A stretch of DNA of 64,000 nucleotides from Sorex araneus (GCF_027595985.1 NC_073307.1:36088234-36152233), one strand, 5' to 3'. Positions 22,910 to 34,548 are shown, counted from the stretch's first letter. Notes: generated from the sequence alone by a model not told the origin. A program made the numbers and translations.

Positions 22910-23156
22910 ATCAAGTTTGCGGTACTCCACTTTGAATTCTTTGATCAAGACAAGCACAATGAAATAGGGTATTGTGAGAATAGGTACATCACTAGGTAAC
23001 TGTACCAGGTGGGTAATGTTAACATTCAAATTGCAGAAGGTAGTCAATTAGCTGGCGCTTGTTCATCCCATTCGTAAAGTTTTCCTCAGTTGTCTTTTCA
23101 GCAGAACATGTCTTCAATATAATCCTCCAATGATGTACGCTGATACTGATAGAGAG
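22910..23156 (-). other. CSNK1G3: CSNK1G3 exon 2, 5' UTR part with four upstream AUGs
   Basis: The acceptor on minus is a T-rich tract then CTAG (AG at 23158-23157), so the exon begins at 23156. An alternative AG a few bases in (CTATCAG) is possible. The leader has four ATGs before the main start: 23109 (MFC, stop), 23071 (MG, stop), 23066 (15 codons, ends 23019) and 23025 (26 codons, ends 22945). None is in frame with, or overlaps, the kinase start. This suggests start-codon-dependent damping of translation; that is an inference. Confidence 0.82.
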
Positions 23157-23471
23157 CTAGAATATTAAGAAAAGAAAATGAGTTATCTATTTGGGAAACG
23201 GAGATACAAAATTTAGGCAATGGATTACTGCTAGTTATAGCTACCCATTGAAAGAAAATCACAGAATACTGTATCCATTAACAGTATTCATATAACTACT
23301 ACCCATACTCATATAATAAAGGTCACAAAAACAAAAGAAAGCAAAGCAAAAACAGGAAGAATTTGGCTTTATTTTTAAAAAGTAATAAAATACACTGAAT
23401 TTTTTAAGCCAATATATTGACTAATGTAAATCTTTCCATGTAAAAATATTTTAATTTTAAAAAGTAAAAAA

Positions 23472-23645
23472 ACAGGGCCAAGAGAAAAAGTATAGCACAT
23501 AAGGAGCTTGCATTGCAAAGTTGACCCAGGTTTGATCCCAGCAACACATGGTTCCCAAGTCCCACTACGATTAATCCTCGAGCCTAGAGCCAGGAGTAAG
23601 GCCTGAGTATCACTGGTTGTGGCCCCCCACAAAAAAAAAAAAATC
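23472..23645 (+). mobile_element. A-tailed shrew SINE
   Basis: Blocks run in order from agggccaagagaaaaagtat through aggtttgatcccagcaacac to ctgagtatcactggttgtgg, then an A tail. Moderately diverged. A second short tRNA-like stretch (atgtaactcagtaataaaga, about 23680) follows and is too weak to call. Confidence 0.82.
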
Positions 23646-24790
23646 TAAATGTAAATTAAATTAAAAAACTCCATTACAGACTAGATATGTAACTCAGTAA
23701 TAAAGATACTGCCCCTCCCACACACAAATGATGTTACTAAAAACATCTTCCACAAATTTATATCCATAATAATCTTTAGTCTTTGAAATTCTATATTGCC
23801 ATCTGATCTCCATCTATTCTCCACTATTATACGGAAATAAGGCTCAGAACTGATAATACAAAGAACATTCTTACTACTGTCCCTTAATTCTTACAGAACT
23901 GGGCTTTGAAATTCAAATGTGATTCCACAAGGCTGAAAAATGTTGGTACTCACCAACCTCATGAGGTAGAAAACGTGACCTTTAAGTTTTGCAATATACT
24001 GATAAATATCTTAAGCTCAAAATATTTTTTAATTTAAAATTTAAAAATGTTTCCAAGTCTACCCTTTGAGCTTCTCTAGAATTTCACCCATCAAATACAT
24101 CTGAAATCTGTAAAAAGTCCTTAAGTTTAAATAATACTTTGATCTAAACAGTGATGTCCTACTGATTTTAATATAAAAGATCTATTCCTATTTCTGAAAT
24201 TGTTAACAAGCAATCATAACAGCACTTTCTGATTAAATTTCAGCACACCCCATAGCAATTAATTCTATCACAGTATTTTTTTTAAAGTTTCCTATTGTCA
24301 TACTCTTAACTTGCAGATGAAACATTAAGCATGTGTTTGGCACATGTAAAACTAAGTAAGACTTGTTTTCAGCGTACAATACCAGTTAACCGATACTGAA
24401 CTTCCCCTTCTGCTATAAATATAAAACTGAACAAAACATATGAAGCACCTGTTTTCAGGCATTAAACAAAGGGCAGTGCAGACTGTGATCTCTGAGAAAA
24501 ATGAAGGCAAATTCCACCTTCACCCAAGCTCTATAGCTAGGGCAATTTTCTAAATATAGCTCAAGCACTGCACAGTGATTACAGAAAATCTTAATGGGAC
24601 TACTGAAATGAGTAGAATGTGGGAAAGACTATACTAAAGATGATACCGTAGTAGTGTTGTTGGAAGGGATGGTAGGGAAGGATAGGTTTCGTGTTTGGGG
24701 AGGAATATTCTGAAATACCTAGGAGATAATGGATACTATAGGATTAAATAAAGTTACTAACTGGAGATACTAGATTCTGTGCACTGCACT

Positions 24791-24832
24791 GTGATTAATG
24801 GAGTTCCTTCAAAAAGGAACTCCATTAATCAC
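24791..24832. repeat. Perfect 19-bp inverted repeat with 4-base loop
   Basis: gtgattaatggagttcctt (24791-24809) is followed by caaa and then its exact reverse complement (24814-24832). It lies in otherwise unremarkable intron sequence. Confidence 0.97.
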
Positions 24833-25969
24833 CAAAACTCAGATCTGTATTGTATTCCCAGAAAACTCAGGTGACACAAAGACCTGGAACAAAGAGTATA
24901 GACCTACCTCAGAGTAAAGACTAGTCTAAACTAGCCTAACTACAGCCTGAATATCTCCAATTAAATTTATTACAGTTCAAAATGAACCTCACCATACTTA
25001 TATAGACCAAAACCCAGGCTAACAATGTTAAGTAATGTTCAATGAGGTGTTAAAATTTACCAGAAATTGCAATTAGTAAAAAATGTGACCCAGAGTTGGG
25101 TATTCAAAGGAAATAGACTCCAAGATGAACCTGATAGAGGAATTAGAAAATGAGACTTTGATGTAGTAAGTAGGTACTAACATCATATTAGACTTTTATT
25201 AAAAGGGGGGAAAAAAAGCAAAACTGAGTAGAAACATTTTTAAGACATGAATGAAAATTCTCTAAATTTGGTGAAAAACACCAATCTGCAAATAGATAAA
25301 AAATACAAAAATTCAACAATTCTATTAAATACAATGAAAAATAAATCTCAGTATATCAGTCTAAGTGTTAAAAACTGAAAACAAAAACACTTTCAACTTT
25401 TTGTAAGAAATAATGCAGACGCTCCCCAATTACTGCCATATTACTGACCAGACCCCACTGCTCAGACAAGCCTCAACCAGAAATTATTTTATTCAAACAC
25501 TCAGGTATGCATGTTTTGTGACTGAAATCTCCAGCTTTCCAGTGGTCAGGAATAGGCTACCTACCCCCATCTCCCTGTATTTTGGAAGCTCGGCAGTAAC
25601 TCACACACCCCAAAGCCACCAGCCAGTCAGTTAAGAACTTAACTTCAGCTATATCACCCTGTTAAGAAATTTTGGGCACCCTGGAGTGGCAAGGATTTCG
25701 GCCATGCAATATCTCAAACTCTGTAACACTAATGAACCAGAAGTAGCCCACCAGATTGAATGGGATGTAATGTAGAAGGCAACCAATCTCGACTGACAGA
25801 ATATAAACAGAGAAGGCTTAATCTGTAACACTTTAATAATCTCTTATGCAAGGGTTTAAGGGCTCCATGGTGAGACACAACAATCTTCACTAACTTACTT
25901 CTAAGGAAACATTTTTTGATCATCCTTTTAGCAAATTATTTATAACAAGCAATGTAAAATAAATTATTG

Positions 25970-26100
25970 AGGGTCTGCTATGGGGGCAGGCTCAATAGTT
26001 GTTGGAAAAATTGGAAATAATGGTGGTGAGAAGGTACACGGTGGTGCAATATTGAGTAACTAAACTGGTTTAATAAAGTTATTTTTAAAAAATAATAATA
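25970..26100 (+). mobile_element. Possible retroelement 3' end
   Basis: gcaggctcaatagttgttgg, ctggtttaataaagttattt and a final A/aataat-rich tail resemble the 3' end seen again at 48745-48850. Family unknown; probably L1-related. Confidence 0.35.
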
Positions 26101-26372
26101 ATGATGCAGGTTATTTTCCCAAAAGAAAGCAGAAGGACGTTGTCAAAGCAATTTTTAAAAATGAGGGGAGGTAGGAATCTTTCAATTAAAATTCTATATC
26201 CTGTAGGGTTTTCTTGAATGGTTCTTTAAAAGCTCAATAAACCATTACATCATATAGAAGCATAAAACTTCAAAAACAAATGAAGTGTTCAAAATCAGAA
26301 ATATACAAGTAATTTGCAATTTCAAAAAATGATATTTTCTTAGTATTTTTTATAGCATGTGAAAGTAAAATA

Positions 26373-28079
26373 GCCTTTCCGGCCCCGCGCGAGATCGACC
26401 CCGGAGGCAACTGAACCACTTTGGACACGAGCGGCGCCCCCAAAATGCCTCCAAACTGTGTGCTCGGAGCTTCTGGCCCAGGCGCTGCCGGCAGGGTATG
26501 GTCTTTTCTCTCTCAAATCTTTCTTTTTGAACGCAGCGAGGCAATAGCCGGTTTTTAGACTATACAGGAAGCCCGGGAAAGCCGATGGGGCGGGACTTCC
26601 GGATCCGCCCTGTGCCGGCCGACATTTAAGCACAGAGCCATGTGAGGACGCTCCTTTCTGGCCCCACGCGAGATCGACCCTGGAGGCAACTGAACCACTT
26701 TGGACACGAGCGGCGCCCCCAAAATGCCTCCAAACTGTGTGCTCGGAGCTTCTGGCCCAGGCGCTGCCAGCGAGTGATGCAATTACCAAAAGAATTTTCC
26801 CTGGACTTCATATAGAAATCCAAAACCGCGACCTAATCTCTCTTGATTGTCAGCAACGTGTAAATGTTCCTTTTTGGCAGGGCTTACCGTGGGGGGAAAC
26901 TCCAAACAATAGTACTAAGTTTTTTGTTGAAGGGTAAAAGATTGTAGCGATAGAATTTTAGGCAGAATTTTCCCTGGACTTTATATAGAAACCAAAAACC
27001 GCGCGGCCGCGGCAGCCTAATGTCATCTAATCATCAGCAATATGAAATGGTTCCTTTGTAATGGGTTGGACTTTGGGGGGACCATAATAGGGTTAAAGTT
27101 TGTAGCGACATGTAATTTCTGGCTGTACTTTCCCTGGACTTTATACAGAAATTCAAAGCCGCAAGGCCGCTGCCATGGCCGCGCAACCTATTGTCATTTA
27201 ATCATCACCAATATGAAATGGTTCCCTTTTAACGGGTCGGACTTTGGTGGGAAATCCTAACAAGAATAGTAAGTCTTTTGCTGAAATATTGAAGGCTACC
27301 AAAGTGGTAGCCATCTCTATAGACTGAACTAAGCCATATCCCCACGCCGGCTGAGAAGAAATATCCTTCTTTCTCGGGAAGAAACACAGTGTGACGTTAA
27401 CCATAGTATGATGTCCATTAAGCTGACACGGACCTGGTGGCGTGGGAATGGGATACAAGGGAATAAATTATTATGTACTTGGAACAGCGGGACGCTGGTG
27501 GAATCTCGAGCCGGGGCCGATACCAGCGTATTACTTTTGGTTCCAGAAACTGCTTGCAGACATTCTACCAGACTATCAACTAAGTCAGAGCCCCACGCCG
27601 GCTGATGACGGGAAATAACCATCTTTTTTGGTTTGTTTTCCCTTTGTCAGGCAGCGTGGTGATTACTAAACAGGCGTGATCTCGGTGGCACAGGACGAGG
27701 GGGGAAAAAAATAGAAAAAGTTATGTAACAAACAGCGGGACTTAATATCTCTACATTCTCAGCAATGGAGAGCCATCAAATGCTTCCTTGACAGTGGGAC
27801 TGTCTTTTCTTTTTTGGGGGGAAACCCTAGCAACAATAGTGAGTTACATGTTGAAACATGGACTGTAACCAAGATAAAGCGTAAATGAAGTGAAACTTAT
27901 CACTTACAAGGGCGGGGACTGGGGGGGGCGGGAGGGGGCAGGAGTATAATGGGGTGGTTGGTGATGGAATATGGGCACGGGTGAAGGGAAGGGTGTTTGA
28001 GTATTGTATAACTGACATAATCCTGAGAACTATGTGACCCTCCACATGGTGATTCAATAAAATTTAAATTAAAAAAAAA
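26373..28079 (+). mobile_element. Composite non-autonomous retroposon, complete, with target-site duplication
   Basis: The insertion is bounded by aaagtaaaata at 26362-26372 and 28080-28090. Its order is: (A) two GC-rich direct repeats, 26375-26489 and 26654-26769, period 279 bp and nearly identical over about 115 bp; (B) three diverged units of about 160-170 bp starting at 26792, 26964 and 27125 (core tttccctggactt), with a weaker fourth at about 27725; (C) the 15-mer ccccacgccggctga at 27340 and 27591; a G-rich tract at 27909-27943; and an end shared with shrew L1 3' UTRs (gattcaataaaatttaaatt, AATAAA at 28056-28061) plus poly(A). No L1 ORF1 or ORF2 sequence is visible. It could be an L1 5' UTR with promoter monomers fused to a 3' UTR, or an SVA-like composite. 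The ORFs inside are artefacts of the repeats. Confidence 0.77.
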
Positions 28080-28247
28080 AAAGTAAAATATATGACAAAA
28101 CAAATAGGGGAAGGTGATAGCAAAGGAAATAATATTAAGAATCTTAAATTTGTTAAGAACCATGTGGTTCAATATTAACTCTAATCAACGAGAAGTCAAG
28201 AATGCATTTTGCAGCACTTAGACCAAACAACAAAAATTGAGATAGAT

Positions 28248-28426
28248 GGGCTGGAGCGATAGCACAGTGGGTAGGGCATTTGCCTTGCATGTGGCCAATC
28301 CAGGTCTGATTTTCAGCATCCCATATGGTCCCCTGAGCAACGCCAGGAGTAATTCCTAAGTGCAGAGCCAGGAGTAACCCCTGTGCATCACCAGGTATGA
28401 CCCAAAAAAGCCAAAAAAAAAAAAAA
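28248..28426 (+). mobile_element. A-tailed shrew SINE, young
   Basis: Near-consensus copy from gggctggagcgatagcacag to aggtatgacccaaaaaagcc and an A tail. Confidence 0.95.
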
Positions 28427-28671
28427 TGAGTTAGAATAGAAAAATCATGAAGAAATAAACTGAAATAACAAGCATTTGATCAAAACAAGGGGGAAAAAAG
28501 ACGTAAGACAAAAAGAAAACAAGACACTAAACACTTACATGAAAATAGACATATTCTCCCCATAGAAGGCAAGAATTTTCATATTATATAAAAAATGTAA
28601 AACCTATTTTCTAAGAAACAACTTTACAAAGACACAAATCAAGTGCAATTAAATACTATGTAAACAGCACT

Positions 28672-28795
28672 ACAGCACTGTCGTCCCATTCATCGATTTG
28701 CTCTAGTGGGCACCAGTAACGTCTCCATTGTGAGACTTGTTACTGTTTTTTGGCATATCAAATACACCATGGGTAGCTTGGCAGCCTCTGCCATG
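28672..28795 (-). mobile_element. RTE-tailed SINE, 5'-truncated, with target-site duplication
   Basis: On minus only the 3' half is present (from ggcagaggctgccaagctac to the tggagacgttactggtgcc end). The repeat actatg(t/c)aaacag lies at 28655-28667 and 28796-28808, so truncation happened at insertion, as expected of LINE-driven retroposition. Confidence 0.88.
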
Positions 28796-29479
28796 ACTAT
28801 GCAAACAGTAAAAACATAATTTAAAATGTTGAGTCTATAAAATAAAATAACAAGAGCATTTTCAAAAGTTAGGTGTTTCAAAATGATGAATTATTTCTAT
28901 AACTAATAATATACAAGACAAAAATACTATGTAAACAAATATAATGTGTCTAATACTACTATTTACCCTCACAAGAAGGCCAACTAGATCTACCCACAGA
29001 TAAAACAATAAAAAAAAAATTTCCAACACCAGAGCTGCTGCTAATGCACAACCCTGGACCACAGAGACCAAGTTGAACCAAATAAAAAGGCCAAGAGGAC
29101 TGGTTACTGTTTAACCACTTCAACCCTCCCTAGCTGACAAAGCACCACACCTAGAGGACTCCTCTCAGTATACTATTCCTCCAGTGGGTAAGAGGGCCTC
29201 AGGTGGACATTCAACTCTATGATACTAAAGGGTACTTCCTGGGAGGTTCACTCTCATATCTCATCTCACTGGGAACACTGGGAAGATTCCAGAAAACTAT
29301 AAATCTCAACAAATAATAAGAAATTTAATTCGCAATCAGGAAAATTCCAGATTTCTGGTGAAGAAACCCCAGAATTTTCTCGTAAGTTACCGGTGCGAGT
29401 GCATAATAGTATGATTTGAAAAAAGAGCTTGACAATTTTATTATAAAGTAAAATATTCAACTATTCTGACCTATCAATA

Positions 29480-30200
29480 CCATTCAGGTATTTACACTTA
29501 ATTTTACAGAGATTTGCATGTGTTTATAGCAGCATTATTCATAATAGCCAAAACTTGGGAACAATCCCAATGTCTAGTAATAGAAAAGGCAAGCAAACTA
29601 GTATATTCATACAACAGACTATTACTAGGTAGCACTGTAGCACTGTCATCCTGTTGTTCATCAATTTGCTTGAGCAGGCACTAGTAACGTCTCCATTGTA
29701 AGACTTGCTGTTACTGTTTTTGGCATATCGAATATGCCATGGGTAGTTTGCCAGGCTCTCTCAGATATTAGCCTGAATGAAATAAGTCAGACACAAACAC
29801 ATATATTATTCCACTTACATAAAGTTGTAGAATGAGAATGAATTATTTGCTTGCAGTATTTTCTAAAGTGGGCAATGGGGAGGGTGTGGTGAATGCTAGA
29901 ATAATTCTGAAGCCTCTCGGGCAACTGCAAGGGAAAGGGAAGCTTTCTGCTTTTTCACTTAAAAGTAGATTTCCAAAGGTACACTGTGTGACTTTTTATC
30001 CTGAAAAGCAGATGGCAGACCAAGTAAGTTTTAAAACCTGTAAGCTACTGTTTAGGGTGGTAAGATGTCTGACTCCAAGGAAACAGGAGGAACTTTCTGG
30101 AGTAACAAAATATTTATTTTGATTGGAAGAGAATTAGAGAGTTGTACATATCTATGTAAATTCAACAAGTTACACTAAAGAAAGCTTTGTTTGCAAACTA
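29480..30200 (+). mobile_element. Old L1 fragment (ORF2 end and 3' UTR), interrupted by a SINE
   Basis: tagcagcattattcataata followed by gccaaaacttgggaac is a classic L1 ORF2 3' signature. After the inserted SINE it resumes with gcctgaatgaaataagtcag and cacaaacacatatattattc. 30080-30190 resembles an old L1 3' UTR. 29830-30080 is less certain. Confidence 0.62.
29637..29760 (-). mobile_element. RTE-tailed SINE, 5'-truncated, inside old L1
   Basis: The 3' half only: on minus, gagagcctggcaaactaccc, atgccaaaaacagtaacagc, tggagacgttactagtgcc and the acagtgctac-type tail. It splits the L1 relic, so it is younger. Confidence 0.84.
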
Positions 30201-30319
30201 CACCTCAAAAATGTCTTTTGAAGTAATCCATTTCCCCCAAGTGAAAATCCTATTAAAGCTTATTTATTATAACATCATCATAAAGCTTATCTAAAATGCT
30301 TTTAAAAAAGAAAGTTAAT

Positions 30320-30504
30320 GGGGCTGGAGTGATAGCACAGCGGGTAGGGCGTTTGCCTTGCACGCGGCCAACCCGGGTTCGAATCCCAGCATCCCATATG
30401 GTCCCCTGAGCACCGCCAGGGGTAATTCCTGAGTGCAGAGCCAGGAGTAACCCCTGTGCATCGCCAGGTGTGACCCAAAAAGCAAAAAAAAAAAAAAAAA
30501 AAAA
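30320..30504 (+). mobile_element. A-tailed shrew SINE, very young, with target-site duplication
   Basis: Essentially consensus, with over 20 As in the tail. aaagttaatg is found at 30311-30320 and 30505-30514. A good reference copy for the family. Confidence 0.98.
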
Positions 30505-32034
30505 AAAGTTAATGGAAAATAACAAAAAAAGACAGTTACTGTACAAATCACTATTTTTAAAAGTCCTTCTTTCTTCCTATTTAAAAAATTGCCGTTTTCC
30601 TTATTTGATATCCCACATTGTTTTCAACATAAAACTTTTTGTGTAAAGTTAAATATCCACAATACAATCTGCATGTAAGGAATTCAAATATTGTAATATA
30701 AAAATACTTTGGAGGATTTTAGTTCTACTTGAGGTACTCATTTCTTTCAACCTGATGTGTATGTTTCAGAATTATCTGTAACATCTATACTCAAAGACAG
30801 CAATATCCGTACTCAAAAGAGGTACACGTGAAGTCTATGAAAAGCAAAGCTCACCCAAAGTAGAAACAGCATTTGAAAATGTGCCATGCACGGCGCCTTT
30901 CTTTCCACCCACATGAACTACAGAGGAGCACGGGTGATGGGAGGAAGTCAAGAAACTGCCTCCCAAACCCTTCCCAATAGAAGGTCTGGAGTCAGGGGCA
31001 AACCCCCAAACTAGGAGGTAAAGAAACTGAGGCAAGAAGTGATGGAAGAACTTAATACAGAACTTAATACTGAACCACACACACAAAGAAAAAAGTGTTT
31101 TTAATAACTCAAAATGAGACCAATGACCAAAATGAACTTAGGCTGAAAAAATACATGTGACAAGAAATAAAGGGGTTCTGACTAGATCATCTCTAAGTGG
31201 AGAAGGAAAAACAATCAACACATATATCTAGCAGTGGTTCAAAGAGTAATTATACTGTCTCCAAAGTTTTTCCATCCAGACCTGCCCTTTCAATAAACTA
31301 CTGATAAATACAATTTTTTTTCAATTTTCATAAATATCTTTAACATCAGATTTTTCATCAATTATCAAGCTAATGTTACTATTTTCCCTACAATAGCATC
31401 TCACAAACAGTATTAGAATTGACTACAAGTCTGTGTCAGTAGTCAATAAACTTCAGCCTACAGACTAAATCCATCCTCCTGCCTATTTTAGCACAGCCTA
31501 CAAACTAAGAAAAAACTTTCATGACACATGGAAATAAAATTTTAGTGCTTAGAAAAATTCAAATTTTATTTAAGTTTTGTTTATAGTGCTGTATATCAAA
31601 CTCACAGTTGGGAGACATGTGCTCTACTAAGAGCCAAGTCCTCCAAAATTCAAATGTTCTATAAGGATGAATCCATGCTAATTCATATTCTGTGGTTTTG
31701 ACTGCTTCACACTTGAGAAGCAAAATTTCATTGTAAAAGATCATATGTAGTACTATCATTTCTTACTTTTGCTGCCCAAAGAACCACAAACTGCATGAAA
31801 TAGTTATAATTCAACAGTGTTTAGAGGGCCACACCTATCAAGATGCAAGTACCTTTTTATTTACATTTTCATTACCACTGCAAATCATGTCAAAACCAGA
31901 AAAGTGGGTGCTCATGTCATAATTTTCATAACCTTCAAGTCAAAAAAATGTGTGAATTGTTAACAAATTAAACGGAAAAACATTATTATATAATGATACT
32001 ATGCTAACTAAAGAGATAAGTATTATATTTTCAT

Positions 32035-32460
32035 TACTACTGCTGCATAACAAATTATCAAAACCTCAGCATCTTATATCAATAAACATTTATTATTGCA
32101 GTTTCCACAGACTAGATGTCTGGGCATGTTTCAGCTAAGTCATTAAGTTCAGGGTTTCACAGATTCATTTAAGTTATCAGCTTGAGCATATTCTTATCTG
32201 GAGGCTAAGTGGGCGGGGTAGAAAAATCCTCTTGTAAACTTGCTTTAGATTATGAGCAAAACTCAGATCCCTGCAGTTTGTAACTGAAAGTCCCAGTTTT
32301 CACTTGGCTTTTAGAATGAGGCGGCACTCACAACCTAAAAGGGGTCAACATGCAGTTCCTAGAACTTGTCCAGTTTCCTGTAACATGGCTTCTCTAACAC
32401 CACTTACTTCAAGTCTTCCAGAAAAATCTATAGCTCCAATCTTCTAACAATTTTTACATA
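32035..32460 (-). mobile_element. Probable ancient MaLR/ERVL-type LTR
   Basis: ctgctgcataacaaattatc, then aataaacatttattattgc and agatgtctgggcatgtttc follow the pattern of reversed mammalian MLT-type LTRs (ends in ...aataaatgtttat... on their own strand). Diverged; subfamily not assignable by eye. Confidence 0.42.
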
Positions 32461-33304
32461 AAAAATAATAATTATTTCACACTTAAGTCCAGTATTTATA
32501 CATTGCTCAAATACAGGTTTTGGGACACTAGCTGCTTCAGAACCTCTTTGATCCTACTATTTCTGTATTCAAGAAAGTATAAAATCAGACAAAAGTAATT
32601 TTAGAATCCAAGTTTAGTTATTAGCTAATTGTGTACTTTGGACAAGATTTATTAATGTCTAAAATTAGTATTGCAAAACTAGGAGAATCAGACTAGGAGA
32701 CTTCTGAGGTAGTCTAGGTAGTCTGACATATGCAAGGTCAACACTTGCTGCATTTGATGACAAACTTATAGGTAACCATGTGATCCCTAAACCTACCACA
32801 TTTCCAGGAACCTAGGACTGACAAAAGATATTCTCACTTAGTAAGTAAACTGTTTCTAACTCGAGACTCTAGATTTTCATTGTATGATTGTTTCCCAGAA
32901 CCCCCTCATTACATTCCTTAACCGATTCCTTAACATCAGGCTTTTAACTCATTAGAGACATTAAACCTCACATATGTAAACCACTATGCCCCAAGTGTTC
33001 CCAGACAAGCACTTTCTAATGAATATGGCACATAAATTACTTTATGCAAGTGAGATTACCTTATGTAAACTAATTTTCTAATGTCTGTGTTTCTATGGAT
33101 CCATTTTAACAAAATCAATTATATAGGTATCGGGGGAGGGGTGATGGAACATGCAGAAAGTTATACATCCAGAGTCACAAATTCAAATACCAAAATAGCA
33201 AAGCAGGAAACATGAGTTAATCAAACCTATGTAGTGACTACAAGAGAGCTTACTGCTTTCTATAATGCACTAGAAAGCAAAGCCCCCATTAAAAGGTAAC
33301 TAAG

Positions 33305-33375
33305 AACCATCTGTACTCCCATATTTATAGCACCATTATTCACAACAATCGTGATATTAAAAGCACCCAAATATT
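33305..33375 (+). mobile_element. Short L1 ORF2 fragment
   Basis: aaccatctgtactcccatat then tatagcaccattattcacaa matches the L1 ORF2 3' region. A SINE follows immediately. Confidence 0.47.
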
Positions 33376-33560
33376 GGGGCCGGAGAGATAGAACAGTGGA
33401 TAGAGCGCTTGCCTTGCATGCAGTCAACCCAGGTTTGACCCCCAGTACTCCCCCATATGAAACCCTAAGCCCCACCAGGAGTGACGCCTGAGTGCAGAGT
33501 CAGGAGTAAGCCCTGAGTACCACTAAGTGTGGCCAAAAGAAAATAAAACAAAAAACAATC
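33376..33560 (+). mobile_element. A-tailed shrew SINE
   Basis: Complete, from tggggccggagagatagaac to gtgtggccaaaagaaaataa. An older subfamily by its gagccccaccaggagtgac-like middle. Confidence 0.88.
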
Positions 33561-33832
33561 ACTTTTGCCTTCTAGTAGTCAAGAAAAAAACAGAAATGAG
33601 TAGATAAAAGATCCAAATTGTCCACTAAAATACAAGTTGCAAAAAAAAAGGACCCAAAAATCATTCTTGAATTATATTAAAGACACAGAGGCAATAAACA
33701 GTAATAACTAAAATTTTTTAAAATATTTAAAAGTTATAAGGAGAACAATGAAAACAAACAACTTAAAAATTAAGCATCCAAAGAAATAAAAAAAAAATCA
33801 AGGGAAAAAGTTTAATAGAAATATGCCCAGTC

Positions 33833-34106
33833 CTCAAACATGATGACCTCTCAGTGTCTGTGTTGCAAGCCATAATGCCCAAAAGTAGAGAAAGAGCATG
33901 GGGAATATTGTCTGCCATGGAGGCAGGGGGAGGGTGGGAAAGTGGGGGGGCGGGGGGTATACCGGGGATATTAGTGGTGGGGAACATGCACTGGTGGAGG
34001 AATGGGTGTTTGATCATTGTGTGATTGTAACCCAAACATGAAAGCTTGTAACTATCTCAGTGATTCAATAAAATTTAAAAAATAAATTTAAAAAAAATTT
34101 TTAAAA
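33833..34106 (+). mobile_element. Shrew L1 3' end, 5'-truncated, with target-site duplication
   Basis: Contains the shrew L1 3' UTR order: caagccataatgcccaaaag, a G-rich tract (33926-33957), ggtggggaacatgcactggt, gattcaataaaatttaaaa and an A-rich tail. agaaatatgcccagtc precedes (33817-33832) and follows it (34107-34122). Confidence 0.88.
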
Positions 34107-34122
34107 AGAAATATGCCCAGTC

Positions 34123-34338
34123 TTTAGAAATGATCACTTTGGACAAGAACTGAGTGTTGAAAGCAGGTAACGGGATGTACATGATATCCTTTCGGTACCT
34201 GTACTACAAACCATAATGCCAAAAGGAGGGCAACAGAGAGAGACAGACAGAGACAGAGGAAGAGAGAGGGAGAGAGAAAGGGTAAGGGATAAGGACAGGG
34301 AAGGAGGGAAGGAGGGAGATATGGAGGGAGGGAAGGAG

Positions 34339-34381
<43 letters not shown>

Positions 34382-34548
34382 TGTGGGAGGGTGAAACTTA
34401 GAACATTAGTGGTGGGAAATGTATACTGAAGGGATGGGTATTGGAACATATTATATAACTGAAACCCAACCATGAACAGCCTTGTAACTGTATATCTCAC
34501 TGTGATTCAATAAAAAAAAAATTTTTAATCTAATAATATGGTTTAAAA
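34123..34548 (+). mobile_element. Second shrew L1 3' end in tandem at the same target
   Basis: Same 3' UTR order as its neighbour: actacaaaccataatgcc, a purine tract, tggtgggaaatgtatactga, tgtgattcaataaa and a tail. It starts right after the middle copy of the target sequence and is followed by a third, shortened copy (aatatgccag, 34551-34560). Confidence 0.87.
34227..34380. repeat. Purine tract ending in (GA)n, inside the L1 3' UTR
   Basis: Purine-only for nearly all of its length, with gagaga at 34343-34379. It occupies the same place as the G-rich tracts of the other L1 tails. The ORFs across it are low complexity. Confidence 0.95.

Noticed and set aside
22910..23047. N-terminal extension of CSNK1G3 (open frame upstream of the start)
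   Set aside because: The frame begins at TTG after a stop and has no ATG before 22909; the leader peptide has no family match.
26340..26823. ORF of 149 codons with a repeated internal peptide on minus
   Set aside because: It is the translation of the two GC-rich direct repeats of the composite retroposon; the protein repeat mirrors the DNA repeat.
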